A stretch of DNA of 64,000 bases from an uncultured Eubacteriales bacterium (GTDB taxonomy: Bacteria; Bacillota; Clostridia; Oscillospirales; Oscillospiraceae). The notes under the pieces were generated by a model, which had not been told where the DNA came from, searched no databases, and worked only from the letters and a program-made list of their open reading frames with translations. How positions within the stretch are numbered: position 1 is the first letter of the stretch; every line of letters begins with the position of its first letter. Below are positions 35,823 to 44,840 of the stretch, one piece after another. The stretch covers positions 124,001 through 188,000 of the forward strand of contig UQGJ01000003.1 of the NCBI GenBank assembly GCA_900540545.1, read 5' to 3'. Position numbers and translations under genes: made by a program.

Positions 35823-38579
35823 ATGGTTCCAAAAAATTTTATCGCTGTAGAAACCTCTGATAGTTCCATTACGGGAAACGGAGTCCGCGTTACCTTTCAC
35901 CCCGACAGCCGCACCATCACCCTCTATCGCCTGGAGGGCTCGGCCGTCATCCAAATGAGCAAAAACTCAGACATGGGATACCCTGTCGTTGGTGGAGACA
36001 ATATCCAAGACTTCACCGATTACTCCTGCGTTGTAGAGCGGAATATCATCGGGATCCTGGGAATCGGTGAGAGAATCACGATCACTTCTCACAGCCCGAG
36101 TACCCGTTTAATTAGAACATATATCTTGGAAGTTTCCGCGGCAGAGTCGGGTGTGGTGTATACCAAGACATCCTACCAGTCCGGTGATACAGCCGTCGAT
36201 GTGAGCGGCTATGTTGATAACGTATTTGAACTCTACGGCGCAAAAAAATGCATTTGGAGCTACAACGGCGGCGGTGAGGGTCCGATGCATTATTATGATA
36301 CCCTCCAAAAAATTGATTTGACTGACGCTGAGAAATTCATCAGGGAAAATAAGCACAACTCTCTGGCTGCGGGTATCCCGGTGGCTGATATCTACACTGC
36401 AATCGGAGGCATTGCCGTAGGTGACGCCTCTGTCACCCGGCACGAGGTTCATACGCCGGTGTACGAGACCAATGATTCGGCACAGGTTTCCATTTGGTGG
36501 CCGGGCAAGGCCATTGAGGCGGGCGCTTCTGTAGTGGCCGGGCAGAGCTTTGTCGTTGTTCACGGGTGTGACTACTTCAATGGGCTGAGGGGCTACAAGA
36601 ACGCCATGGAGCACTTGGGCATGGTTATGCTCAAAAATGTCCCTGAGCGGAGCTACGAGCTGCGCTGGGAGGGCTGGGGCTGGCAGTTCGAGTGGACATT
36701 AGACCGCATTATCGGAAAGCTGGATGAACTCCAGGCTGCGGGGGTCAAACAAATTACGCTGGACGACGGTTGGTACAATGCGGCTGGCGACTGGGAACTC
36801 AACCCCGAAAAGTTCCCTAATGGCGAAGCCGATATGCACCGTCTGGTCGATGCAATCCATGCGCATGGGATGTCGGCACTTCTGTGGTGGCGGCCCTGTG
36901 CCGCCGAAAGCCACAGCAAGCTCTATCGTGATCACCCTGAATATTTCGTTAAAAATGAGGACGGAAGCATCGCACGGATACTCTCCGCGGTTGGAAATCC
37001 CATTGGAGAAAACTATGCGCTTTGCCCTACGTCGCCAGGTGCGATTGCGGCTACCGTGAAGTTTATCCACCGGGCGATGAATGAATGGCACTTTGACGGC
37101 TTCAAGGGCGATTATGTATGGAGCAATTCCAAGTGCTACGACGAATCTCATCACCATCCCTACCCCGAGGAGTCCACCGAAAGGTTGGCGGATATCTACC
37201 AAGCTGCCCGTGAGGCCATGGTGGCGGACGACCCGGACGCTTTCAATCTCCTCTGCAACTGCGGCGCGCCGCAGGACTATTACAGCCTACAATATATGAC
37301 CCAAATTGTCACCGCAGACCCTACCTCTCTGGATCAAACAAGACGGCGGGTCAAGGCATATAAGGGCCTGATGGGGGACTATTTCCCCGTGACCACAGAC
37401 CACAGCGGCATATGGTATGCCGCAACAATCGGCACCGGTGCGGTCATCATCGAAAAGTTTGACTTTACCGGAGAGGAAGAGGCTGAGTATGAACGCTGGA
37501 TGAGGATTGCAATGACGGAGCAACTACACAAGGGGCGCTTCGTGGGCGATTTGTACTGCTATGGTTTCGACCCCTATGAGACCTATGTGGTGGAGAAAAA
37601 CGGCATCATGTACTATGCCTTTTACCGGGACGGTATCAGATACCGGCCTGACGGATACCCCGATATCGAGCTGAAGGGCTTGGACCCGGACAAAATGTAC
37701 CGTATCGTGGACTATGTCAATGACCGGGTGGTAGCGACAAACCTGATGGGTGGCAACGCGGTTTTTAATACACGCTTTGCCGATTATCTGTTGGTCAAAG
37801 CCGTGGAGATTACCGCGCCGGATACAGACCCGGTGGATCAGGACTGGGGCTTTACAACCGTGGAGGCCAAGGATGCCGCCCTCGTCTACAGCGGAGATTG
37901 GCATGACAACAGCGATCCCGTTTCCTGCGGTGGAACCTGTCGGCGTATTGGCGGTGCCGCTGCCTCAGTGGAGTTTACCTTCGCTGGAACTTCTGTCCGC
38001 TGGTACGGGCGGAAAGGCGCCGACCTTGGCTCGGCTGAGGTCTATCTGGACGGTGTGCTGGCGGCAACGGTCAATGCCAATGGAGGCGCAGAACCAAACG
38101 TGAGGCTCTTTGAGGCTCTGGATATCGGCGCTTCGGTACATACCATTAAAATCGTCTGCAAGGCCGGGAATATCAGTATTGACCGAATTGTCTATGAGGC
38201 AGCGATCCCGGAACCAATTTACGAAAAAGTAGATGCTCTTTCAGACCGTATCGTTTACAGCGGCACCTGGGAAACCGAAGAAAACGAAGTGTTTTATGCT
38301 GGGAAATCAAGGGTCACAAGTGAAGTCGGGGCAGCCTTTGAGTTTACCTTCCAGGGTACTGCAATTCGCTGGTACGGAAAGCGGAAGCTCGATTTCGGCA
38401 TTGCCGACCTCTTCCTGGACGGCGAATTGGCTGATAACGTGTACAGCTACGGAGAGCCGCGCATGGGTCAGCTCCTGTTTGAGCGAACCGGACTTCCGGA
38501 GGGAGAGCATACCATCCGTGTTGTCCATCGGTCCCGCACAAGCGATGTGGATTATCTGGCTTATACAACGGAAACCTAG
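35823..38579 (+). CDS. GH36 glycosidase paralogue without signal peptide
   Basis: 918 aa after AGGAGGGAGG. The protein aligns with the neighbouring GH36 from just after that enzyme's signal peptide (SITGNGVRVTF against TISGNGVQVSY) to its second C-terminal module. The nucleophile is D430 (FKGDY) and the acid/base D499 (TADPTSLDQ). It has two C-terminal modules, not three. No secretion signal exists at this start or in frame upstream, so it is either cytoplasmic or uses another export route. It may act on imported oligosaccharides or differ in specificity. Confidence 0.8.
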   Translation: MVPKNFIAVETSDSSITGNGVRVTFHPDSRTITLYRLEGSAVIQMSKNSDMGYPVVGGDNIQDFTDYSCVVERNIIGILGIGERITITSHSPSTRLIRTYILEVSAAESGVVYTKTSYQSGDTAVDVSGYVDNVFELYGAKKCIWSYNGGGEGPMHYYDTLQKIDLTDAEKFIRENKHNSLAAGIPVADIYTAIGGIAVGDASVTRHEVHTPVYETNDSAQVSIWWPGKAIEAGASVVAGQSFVVVHGCDYFNGLRGYKNAMEHLGMVMLKNVPERSYELRWEGWGWQFEWTLDRIIGKLDELQAAGVKQITLDDGWYNAAGDWELNPEKFPNGEADMHRLVDAIHAHGMSALLWWRPCAAESHSKLYRDHPEYFVKNEDGSIARILSAVGNPIGENYALCPTSPGAIAATVKFIHRAMNEWHFDGFKGDYVWSNSKCYDESHHHPYPEESTERLADIYQAAREAMVADDPDAFNLLCNCGAPQDYYSLQYMTQIVTADPTSLDQTRRRVKAYKGLMGDYFPVTTDHSGIWYAATIGTGAVIIEKFDFTGEEEAEYERWMRIAMTEQLHKGRFVGDLYCYGFDPYETYVVEKNGIMYYAFYRDGIRYRPDGYPDIELKGLDPDKMYRIVDYVNDRVVATNLMGGNAVFNTRFADYLLVKAVEITAPDTDPVDQDWGFTTVEAKDAALVYSGDWHDNSDPVSCGGTCRRIGGAAASVEFTFAGTSVRWYGRKGADLGSAEVYLDGVLAATVNANGGAEPNVRLFEALDIGASVHTIKIVCKAGNISIDRIVYEAAIPEPIYEKVDALSDRIVYSGTWETEENEVFYAGKSRVTSEVGAAFEFTFQGTAIRWYGKRKLDFGIADLFLDGELADNVYSYGEPRMGQLLFERTGLPEGEHTIRVVHRSRTSDVDYLAYTTET

Positions 38580-38673
38580 CGTTCTACCGCTCCAAGCTAT
38601 ATAAACGCATAATCAAAAATCAGCCCGGACCTGATGAAATCGTTGTTAGAATAAAAAGTGAGGAGGAAAATTT

Positions 38674-40065
38674 ATGCCAGAAACCGAGAAAAAAGTCGTA
38701 GCAAAGGAACCCTACGTATGCACTAAGAAAGAACGACTCGGCCACGCGCTCGGCGTGCTGGGGCATGACTCGGCAAATACTATGCGGGGTTATGCAATGC
38801 CTTTCCTGACTGATATCCTGATGCTGCCTGCCCCGTTCCTGCTGGTTTTGACGACGCTGTCCCAGGTATTAGATGCCTTTACCGACATTACCATGGGGGT
38901 TATTGCTGATCGCACAAGAAGCAAATGGGGGCGGTTCCGCCCCTGGATTCTCCGCGCTGGTCCGGTGTTCTGCCTGCTCATGGTTCTGAGCTTTATCAAA
39001 TTACCCGTCAGCGTTACTGCGATGTGCGTTATCGCAGGTATTCTGTATTTCGCAACTGCCTGTATTGCTTTTACCGCCGTGGATATTCCCTTCTGGTCCC
39101 TCCCGGCTGCCATGACCAGTAATACGGAGGAACGTTCTGGTATCATTGGCAGCACAACGACAGCCTCCAGCTTTATTACCGGCGTGATTGGCATCGTGGT
39201 GCCTCTGGGACTGGCCTACTTTGGGGAATTCAATTGGACGTCCTACCTGTATATTGCTCTTCCAATCGGAATCTTTGCTGCAATCATGTATGTGTGTTGC
39301 TTTAAGATGGTGAAGGAGCATGTGGTACCAGACGACAGTGTCAAGTTCAGCCTCAAACTGGGTCTGAAAGGTATCTTTACAAACCAGCCTTTGCTCTGCG
39401 TCCAGCTTTCCAATATATTTTTCCTTCTGGCAATCATTCTGAGATCCTACCTCAACTACTACTATTGCTCCTATAACCTGGGTAATGTAGCCCTGGCGGC
39501 GGGACTCAATACGATCAACACGGTCGGCATGGTTGTCGGAGCCCTGCTGTTTACCATTTTTGCCAAGCATCTCGGCAAAAAGTCTTGCCTATTTGTCAGC
39601 GCCGCCGTCTGTGTGGCCTCTAATTTAGTCCTCTACTTTGTTGGTTGGTCTAACCTCACGGTCCTCTTTATTTGTGCGGCGGTGACTACCCTTGGCATCG
39701 GCTTCGGCTATGTTTGCGTTAACGCCATGATTGCTGATACCATTGAGTACGGCGAGTGGAAGACCGGCCAGCGCAACGAAGCCATGATCACCTCCACCCG
39801 CTGCTTCGTGACCAAGTGCGTGGGAGCTCTTGCCAGTATGCTGGTTCTCTCGGCGATCACCCTGACTGGCTTTGTACCCCAGGCGGCCCAGCAGACCGCA
39901 CACGCTCTGAATGGATTCCATTTCCTGTACGCCCTGCTTCCTGCAATTGTCATGGTTTTGGCGGTGGCGCCCATGTTCTTCTATAAGCTCACCGAGAAGC
40001 GCCACGCTGAGATTATGGCCGAGCTGGCTGCGCGCAAGACCGCTAAAAACGATGAGAACAAGTAA
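38674..40065 (+). CDS. GPH-family (MelB-like) sugar transporter
   Basis: 463 aa, about 12 membrane segments. The MelB-type signature FTDITMGVIADRTRSKWGRFRPWI and the late motif MIADTIEYGEWKTGQRNE are present. GPH transporters are cation-sugar symporters for galactosides, glucuronides and similar sugars. After the GH36 genes it most likely imports released galactosamine, galactose or a small oligosaccharide. A terminator follows. Confidence 0.85.
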   Translation: MPETEKKVVAKEPYVCTKKERLGHALGVLGHDSANTMRGYAMPFLTDILMLPAPFLLVLTTLSQVLDAFTDITMGVIADRTRSKWGRFRPWILRAGPVFCLLMVLSFIKLPVSVTAMCVIAGILYFATACIAFTAVDIPFWSLPAAMTSNTEERSGIIGSTTTASSFITGVIGIVVPLGLAYFGEFNWTSYLYIALPIGIFAAIMYVCCFKMVKEHVVPDDSVKFSLKLGLKGIFTNQPLLCVQLSNIFFLLAIILRSYLNYYYCSYNLGNVALAAGLNTINTVGMVVGALLFTIFAKHLGKKSCLFVSAAVCVASNLVLYFVGWSNLTVLFICAAVTTLGIGFGYVCVNAMIADTIEYGEWKTGQRNEAMITSTRCFVTKCVGALASMLVLSAITLTGFVPQAAQQTAHALNGFHFLYALLPAIVMVLAVAPMFFYKLTEKRHAEIMAELAARKTAKNDENK

Positions 40066-40101
40066 TAAAAACGAACCTACATCCCAGATCAACTGAGCGT
40101 A

Positions 40102-40135
40102 AAGAGCGCCCGGCGGAAGGACGCCGGGCGCTCTT
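40102..40135 (+). terminator. Intrinsic terminator after the transporter
   Basis: Perfect 14-bp stem (AAGAGCGCCCGGCG at 40102-40115, its complement at 40122-40135) with loop GAAGGA, followed by CCCTTTG. It separates the glycosidase-transporter group from the aldolase group. Confidence 0.75.
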
Positions 40136-40164
40136 CCCTTTGAGACAAATGGAGGAAAATACCC

Positions 40165-41481
40165 ATGAGTGAAACAAAAAACCCTGTGCTGGAGTTGCTG
40201 AAAAACCGGGAGAACGCCCGTGAAAAGGGCGTCTATTCCTGTTGCAGCGCCAACGAATACGTCCTCCGTGCCGCCCTGCGCCGGGCCAAAGCCCATGATA
40301 CCGTGGTGCTGGTGGAGGCCACCGCCAATCAGGTGAACCAGAACGGCGGCTACACCGGCATGACCCCGGCGGACTTCCGGGCCTTTCTGGACCGGCTGGC
40401 GGAGGAGGAGGGCGTCCCTGCCCACCGGGTTCTCTGCGGCGGCGACCATTTAGGCCCCCTCACCTGGACGGATCTCCCCGAGGGGGAGGCCATGGCCAAC
40501 GCCGGGGAGCTGATCCGCGCCTACGTGCTGGCGGGCTTCACCAAGATACATATCGATACCAGCATGAGGGTGGCGGACGACGACCCAAATGCCCGCCTGT
40601 CCGACGCTGTCATTGCCCGCCGGGGCGCGGCCCTCTGCAAGGCGGCGGAGGAGGCATTTGCTTGTTATCAGAAGGACCATCCCGACGCCCCCGCCCCGGT
40701 CTACGTGGTGGGCAGCGAGGTACCCATCCCCGGCGGCGCACAAGAGAACGAGAACAGCGTGACCGTCACCTCCCCGGAGGACTGCCAGGCCACCCTGGCA
40801 GCCTTCCGCGCCGCTTTCTCCGCCCTGGGTCTGGAGGACGCCTGGGGCCGGGTGGTGGCCCTGGTGGTCCAGCCCGGCGTGGAGTTTGCCGACGAGAGCG
40901 TCATCACCTATGACCGGGCCGCGGCAAAGGATTTGACCGCCAGCCTCAAAAACCACCCCGGCCTGGTTTTCGAGGGCCACTCCACCGACTACCAGCCCCG
41001 CCAGTGCCTCAAGGAGATGGTGGAGGACGGCATCGCCATCCTCAAGGTAGGCCCCGCCCTCACCTTCGCTCTCCGGGAAGGCCTCTTCGCTCTGGAGGGC
41101 ATTGAGCGGGAGCTCTTCGCCCTAAACGACTTCCCCCCCTCCCGCTTCCGGGAGGTGCTGGAGCAGGTCATGCTGGAGGACAGGAGCCAGTGGGCCAAAT
41201 ACTACCACGGCGACATGAACAAAAAGCGATTCGCCCGTGCCTACAGCTACTCCGACCGTGCCCGCTACTACCTGACCAACCCCAGGGTACGGGAGGCGGT
41301 TCAGACCCTGCTGGATAATCTGGACGAGCTGGGCATCCCCATGGCCCTGCTCAGCCAGTATATGCCCGTCCAACACGCCCGCGTCCACGCCGGGACCCTC
41401 CCCCTCAAGGCCGCCGACCTCCTCATCGACCGGGTGGGGGACTGCATTGACGACTACCTCTGCGCCGTGCTGAAGCGCTGA
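40165..41481 (+). CDS. kbaZ/gatZ: Tagatose-1,6-bisphosphate aldolase, non-catalytic subunit
   Basis: 438 aa, after TGGAGGA. The whole length matches the KbaZ/GatZ family (CSANEYVLRAAL, QNGGYTGMTPADF, LGPLTW, VFEGHSTDYQ). This subunit stabilises the catalytic KbaY/GatY, encoded 1.4 kb downstream. The family was once mis-called tagatose-6-phosphate kinase. Codon use is GC-rich, unlike the GH36 genes before it. Confidence 0.88.
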   Translation: MSETKNPVLELLKNRENAREKGVYSCCSANEYVLRAALRRAKAHDTVVLVEATANQVNQNGGYTGMTPADFRAFLDRLAEEEGVPAHRVLCGGDHLGPLTWTDLPEGEAMANAGELIRAYVLAGFTKIHIDTSMRVADDDPNARLSDAVIARRGAALCKAAEEAFACYQKDHPDAPAPVYVVGSEVPIPGGAQENENSVTVTSPEDCQATLAAFRAAFSALGLEDAWGRVVALVVQPGVEFADESVITYDRAAAKDLTASLKNHPGLVFEGHSTDYQPRQCLKEMVEDGIAILKVGPALTFALREGLFALEGIERELFALNDFPPSRFREVLEQVMLEDRSQWAKYYHGDMNKKRFARAYSYSDRARYYLTNPRVREAVQTLLDNLDELGIPMALLSQYMPVQHARVHAGTLPLKAADLLIDRVGDCIDDYLCAVLKR

Positions 41482-41520
41482 GCCGGTCATACGCAAGAAA
41501 ACACATTGGAGGTACCACCC

Positions 41521-42765
41521 ATGCAGAAACGACATCCGGCATGGCTCATCCTCATCGCCTGCTGCGCACTTCAGGCGGGGAGCGTGGGGATTCTATCCAA
41601 CTCGGCCGGAATTCTCTTCCCCGCCGTGCTGGGGGAGCTCGGCTTCTCCCAGGGCAAATTTATGCTCTATATGACCATTCAGGGCCTGTGCATGGTAGCC
41701 GCTCTGCCGCTGGCGGGCAAGTTCATTCCCAGGGTAAATATTCGTGTTCTGGTGAGCGTGGGTATATTGGCTTCCGCGGGCGCTTTCGCGTCCATGGGCA
41801 GCTTCCATTCGGTATGGCAATGGTACATTGCCGGCGGCGTGCTGGGCTTTTCTTCCGGTTTTGTCTCCATGCTTCCCGCGCCCATCATGATAGGCAACTG
41901 GTTCAAGAAAAAAACCGGTCTCGCTATGGGGATCGCCATGATTTGCTCCGGCATCAGCGGGGCCTTTATGAATCCCCTGGGCGGCTTCTTCATCAGCCAG
42001 TTCGGCTGGCGGGTCACCTATGTGCTTATGGGTGCGATCGCTCTGGCTCTTGTGCTGCCGTTCTCGCTCTTTGTCATCCGCTTCAAGCCCGCTGACGCGG
42101 GGGTTGCCGCTTACGGGGCCGAGGAGGATGCGGCCATATCCGGCTCCTTGGATCAGAGACTCGCCGGGGTGAGTGCGAAGACGGTGGTGCGTTCTGTTTC
42201 ATTCGCGTGTATCTTTCTGATGGCAGGACTGCTCTCATTCGGCTGCACGTTCCTTCAACTCCTGCCCACTTTTGCGGGGACGGTCGGCCTGGCCCCAATT
42301 GCCGCGTTTCTCTCCTCCGCCGTGATGCTTGGGAACATTGCTGGCAAGCTGGCGCTGGGCTGGCTGAACGACAGGCTGGGGACGCGCAACGCCACTCTAG
42401 TGGGGCTGGCCGTGGTGATCGCCGCATTCGTACTGTTCCTGCTGGCGGGTCTGGGGGCCGCGGTGGCGCTGACCGGCGCATTCCTTTACGGGGTGGTCAT
42501 GTCCATCGTTTCGGTCTCGGTCCCCCTGGTGGTGCGCAAGGCGTTTGGCTCTAGGGACTACAGTCAGATTTTCTCCTATATCACCATGGGTACGTCCCTG
42601 ATCGGCTCCCTGGGCGTCACCATCATTGCCTTCATGTACGATGCTTATGGGTCCTACTTCCCCAGCTTTGTCATGGCGATAGGCGCCTGTATCCTCGCCG
42701 GCGTACTCTTGGTCGCGGGCCTTGCCAGCGCTGGGCGCCTAACGGCGGAGGCAGAGATATTATGA
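41521..42765 (+). CDS. Major facilitator superfamily transporter
   Basis: 414 aa, about 12 membrane segments. The start is ATG 41521, 10 nt after TTGGAGG; the frame from 41506 begins inside that site. The layout (short N-terminus, LGFSSGFVSMLPAPIMIGNWFKKKTGLAMGI) is that of oxalate/formate antiporter-like MFS proteins. It sits between the two aldolase subunit genes, so it belongs to the same pathway, but its substrate cannot be told from sequence. Confidence 0.75.
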   Translation: MQKRHPAWLILIACCALQAGSVGILSNSAGILFPAVLGELGFSQGKFMLYMTIQGLCMVAALPLAGKFIPRVNIRVLVSVGILASAGAFASMGSFHSVWQWYIAGGVLGFSSGFVSMLPAPIMIGNWFKKKTGLAMGIAMICSGISGAFMNPLGGFFISQFGWRVTYVLMGAIALALVLPFSLFVIRFKPADAGVAAYGAEEDAAISGSLDQRLAGVSAKTVVRSVSFACIFLMAGLLSFGCTFLQLLPTFAGTVGLAPIAAFLSSAVMLGNIAGKLALGWLNDRLGTRNATLVGLAVVIAAFVLFLLAGLGAAVALTGAFLYGVVMSIVSVSVPLVVRKAFGSRDYSQIFSYITMGTSLIGSLGVTIIAFMYDAYGSYFPSFVMAIGACILAGVLLVAGLASAGRLTAEAEIL

Positions 42766-42871
42766 GCCCTGTGTGCAATCAGCATATGGCAAGTCATCAG
42801 TATTATCAAATTGTGTGTCCACGCATTATGATGATATAAGCGACTCCCATAGAACAGAAAGAAGGAATATC

Positions 42872-43738
42872 ATGGCACTGGTTAACGCCAGAGAATTGCT
42901 GCTGGACGCCCAGCGCCACGGCTGCGCCGTGGGGGCGTTCAATGTGGAGAACATGGAGATGATGCAGGCTGTGATCGCCGCCGCCGAGGCCGAGCGCGCC
43001 CCGGTACTGCTCCAGACCACCCCGTCCACCCTGCGGTACGCCGCGCCGGCGGTCTTTGCGGCCATGGCCCGGGCGCTGGCGGAGAGTGCCGCCGTCCCCG
43101 TGGCCATCCACCTGGACCACGGGGACGGCTTCGCCCTGTGCCAGCAGGCGGCGGCGGTGGGGTACACCTCTTTGATGATCGACGGCTCCAAGCTGCCCCT
43201 GGAGGAGAACATCGCCCTGGCCCGCCGTGTGGCGGAGATGGCCGCCGCCCTGCCGGGGAGGCCCTGCGTGGAGGCCGAGCTGGGCAAGCTGGGCGGCAAG
43301 GAGGACGACGTGGAGGTCAAGGACGGCGAGGATCTCTACACCGACCCGGCGGAGGCCGCACGCTTCGTAGGCGAGACCGGCATCGACACCCTGGCCGTGG
43401 CCATCGGCACCGCCCACGGTTTTTATAAGGGCAAGCCCAAGCTGGACTTTGACCGGCTGGCCCAAATTCGGGCGGCGGTAAGCGTCCCCCTGGTGCTCCA
43501 CGGCTCCTCCGGCGTGCCCGACGAGGATGTGCGCCGGGCGGTTTCTCTGGGGGTGTGCAAGGTCAACTTTGCCACCGAGCTGCGGGTCGCCTATACCCAG
43601 GCCGTGCGGGACTGCCTGAACGCCGCCGACGCCATTTACGATCCCAAGAAACTTGGCGTGTCCGCCCGAGATGCCGTAGCGGAGCTGGTACGCCACCGCA
43701 TTCGCGTCTGTGGTGTAAACGGCCGGGCTCGGGGATAG
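42872..43738 (+). CDS. kbaY/gatY: Class II tagatose-bisphosphate aldolase, catalytic subunit
   Basis: 288 aa from ATG 42872, after AAGAAGGAA; the frame extending to 42773 has no good start. Zinc ligands and active-site motifs are visible: HLDHGDGF, the EAELGKLGG glutamate, IGTAHGFYKGKP and LVLHGSSGVPDEDV. It splits tagatose-1,6-bisphosphate (or fructose-1,6-bisphosphate) into DHAP and glyceraldehyde-3-phosphate. The KbaZ/GatZ partner in the same locus favours tagatose. Confidence 0.85.
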   Translation: MALVNARELLLDAQRHGCAVGAFNVENMEMMQAVIAAAEAERAPVLLQTTPSTLRYAAPAVFAAMARALAESAAVPVAIHLDHGDGFALCQQAAAVGYTSLMIDGSKLPLEENIALARRVAEMAAALPGRPCVEAELGKLGGKEDDVEVKDGEDLYTDPAEAARFVGETGIDTLAVAIGTAHGFYKGKPKLDFDRLAQIRAAVSVPLVLHGSSGVPDEDVRRAVSLGVCKVNFATELRVAYTQAVRDCLNAADAIYDPKKLGVSARDAVAELVRHRIRVCGVNGRARG

Positions 43739-43771
43739 TGAACATGAGCCGCCTCTTGACTCATGCTAGCT

Positions 43772-43993
43772 TCAAACTCTATCCAAAGGCCTGACATACC
43801 GCCTCGGTGTCTGCCGATGGCCGAACTCCGCATAGCCGGCATAATGGACCGAGTTTACGATCTCGATCTGATAGTCGCCGCCACGCTTGCTGATGGAGAG
43901 GCTCTGGACATACTTGCCCCCAATTTTCGCTCCGCCGAGCCGAGCCTCGGCCTCGCTCTTGTCCGTCCAGCTCCGGCGTAGAATCCAGGAAGA
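43772..43993 (-). pseudogene. Remnant of an HK97 gp10-type phage tail gene
   Basis: On the - strand a ~70-codon open stretch without start codon reads WILRRSWTDKSEAEARLG, then YQIEIVNSVHYAGYAEFGHR, ending at a TGA (43772-43774). This is the C-terminal pattern of HK97 gp10-like tail proteins. The 5' part is missing and a stop lies just upstream, so it is a relic of a prophage or related element. The remaining bases between 43739 and 44164 show no gene. Confidence 0.6.
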
Positions 43994-44164
43994 TATTCAT
44001 TGCCTGCGACGTAGCGTTGGTTGGTGTGTGGAAATATAAATTCCACATGAGAGGAACTATTTTAACACTAATAGCCATGGCGCGTGCTGTCCGTATCAGG
44101 CCAGGGCACCGCCGAGATGGACCTCCGTCCCTTCCATTTATGGTAATAAAGGAGGTACCATCTC

Positions 44165-44668
44165 ATGTGTATCAAAAAGGCATATATCGACAAAACCCTC
44201 TCCATGCTGGAGGGGTATTTAGAGCAGCAGCGCCGAATTTCGGCGCTCCGTTACGAGTTCGAGCACATCGACTATGTGACGGAGGAAGAAATGATCGGCC
44301 AGATGGCCCTGCCCGGTAGGCCCGAGGATGGCGGCGTTGGCCGCTCTGTGGGCCACATCTCGGACAAGACCATGTATATTGCCCTCAACTTCAGGAACCA
44401 GGCCCAGCACCTTAACAGCGAGGAGGCTGACAGGATTTTAGAGCAGCTCGCCCCACTGGAGGCTGAAGCTGAACGTCTGGAGTTCTATGTGGGGCTCCTG
44501 CCGCCCCACCTGCGGGACACGCTCAAGCTCCATTACTTCCAGGGCCTTGCCTGGACCGATGTGGCCAGGGCGTTGTTTGTCACAGAATCCGCTCTTGTGA
44601 AGAGGCGCCGCGTGGCGGTCCAGCAGCTTGCAGACCTCCTCTTCCTGAAGGAACGCGGTAGGAAATAG
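44165..44668 (+). CDS. Sigma-region-4-like phage/ICE regulator (DUF1492-like)
   Basis: 167 aa after AAAGGAGGT. An N-terminal helical region is followed by LRDTLKLHYFQGLAWTDVARALFVTESAL, a sigma-70 region 4 type helix-turn-helix as in ArpU/DUF1492 regulators of Gram-positive phages and integrative elements. It probably controls late or transfer genes of the element. A terminator follows. Confidence 0.65.
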   Translation: MCIKKAYIDKTLSMLEGYLEQQRRISALRYEFEHIDYVTEEEMIGQMALPGRPEDGGVGRSVGHISDKTMYIALNFRNQAQHLNSEEADRILEQLAPLEAEAERLEFYVGLLPPHLRDTLKLHYFQGLAWTDVARALFVTESALVKRRRVAVQQLADLLFLKERGRK

Positions 44669-44675
44669 AAGGTTG

Positions 44676-44703
44676 AACGGGCGGGGGGCTTCCCCCGCCC
44701 GTT
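44676..44703 (+). terminator. Terminator after the sigma-like gene
   Basis: GC-rich stem (AACGGGCGGGGG at 44676 onward with CCCCCGCCCGTT ending at 44703), followed by CCCTAT rather than a T-run, so its strength is uncertain. Confidence 0.55.
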
Positions 44704-44840
44704 CCCTATGGCATGATATTCTGTTATAATAACATTACCCATTTTACGGAAGAAGGTAGCCTATGTGGCGATTGGAGCTCGTGATCCCTGAGAAGTACCC
44801 CTCATCGGATTCCTGAGAACCCCAGACGCTGGGTTCGGAG

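Noticed and set aside
44763..44816. 17-codon frame after GAAGAAGG before the methyltransferase-like gene
   Set aside because: Too short, with no overlap to the next gene and no motif; could be a leader peptide but nothing in sequence shows it.
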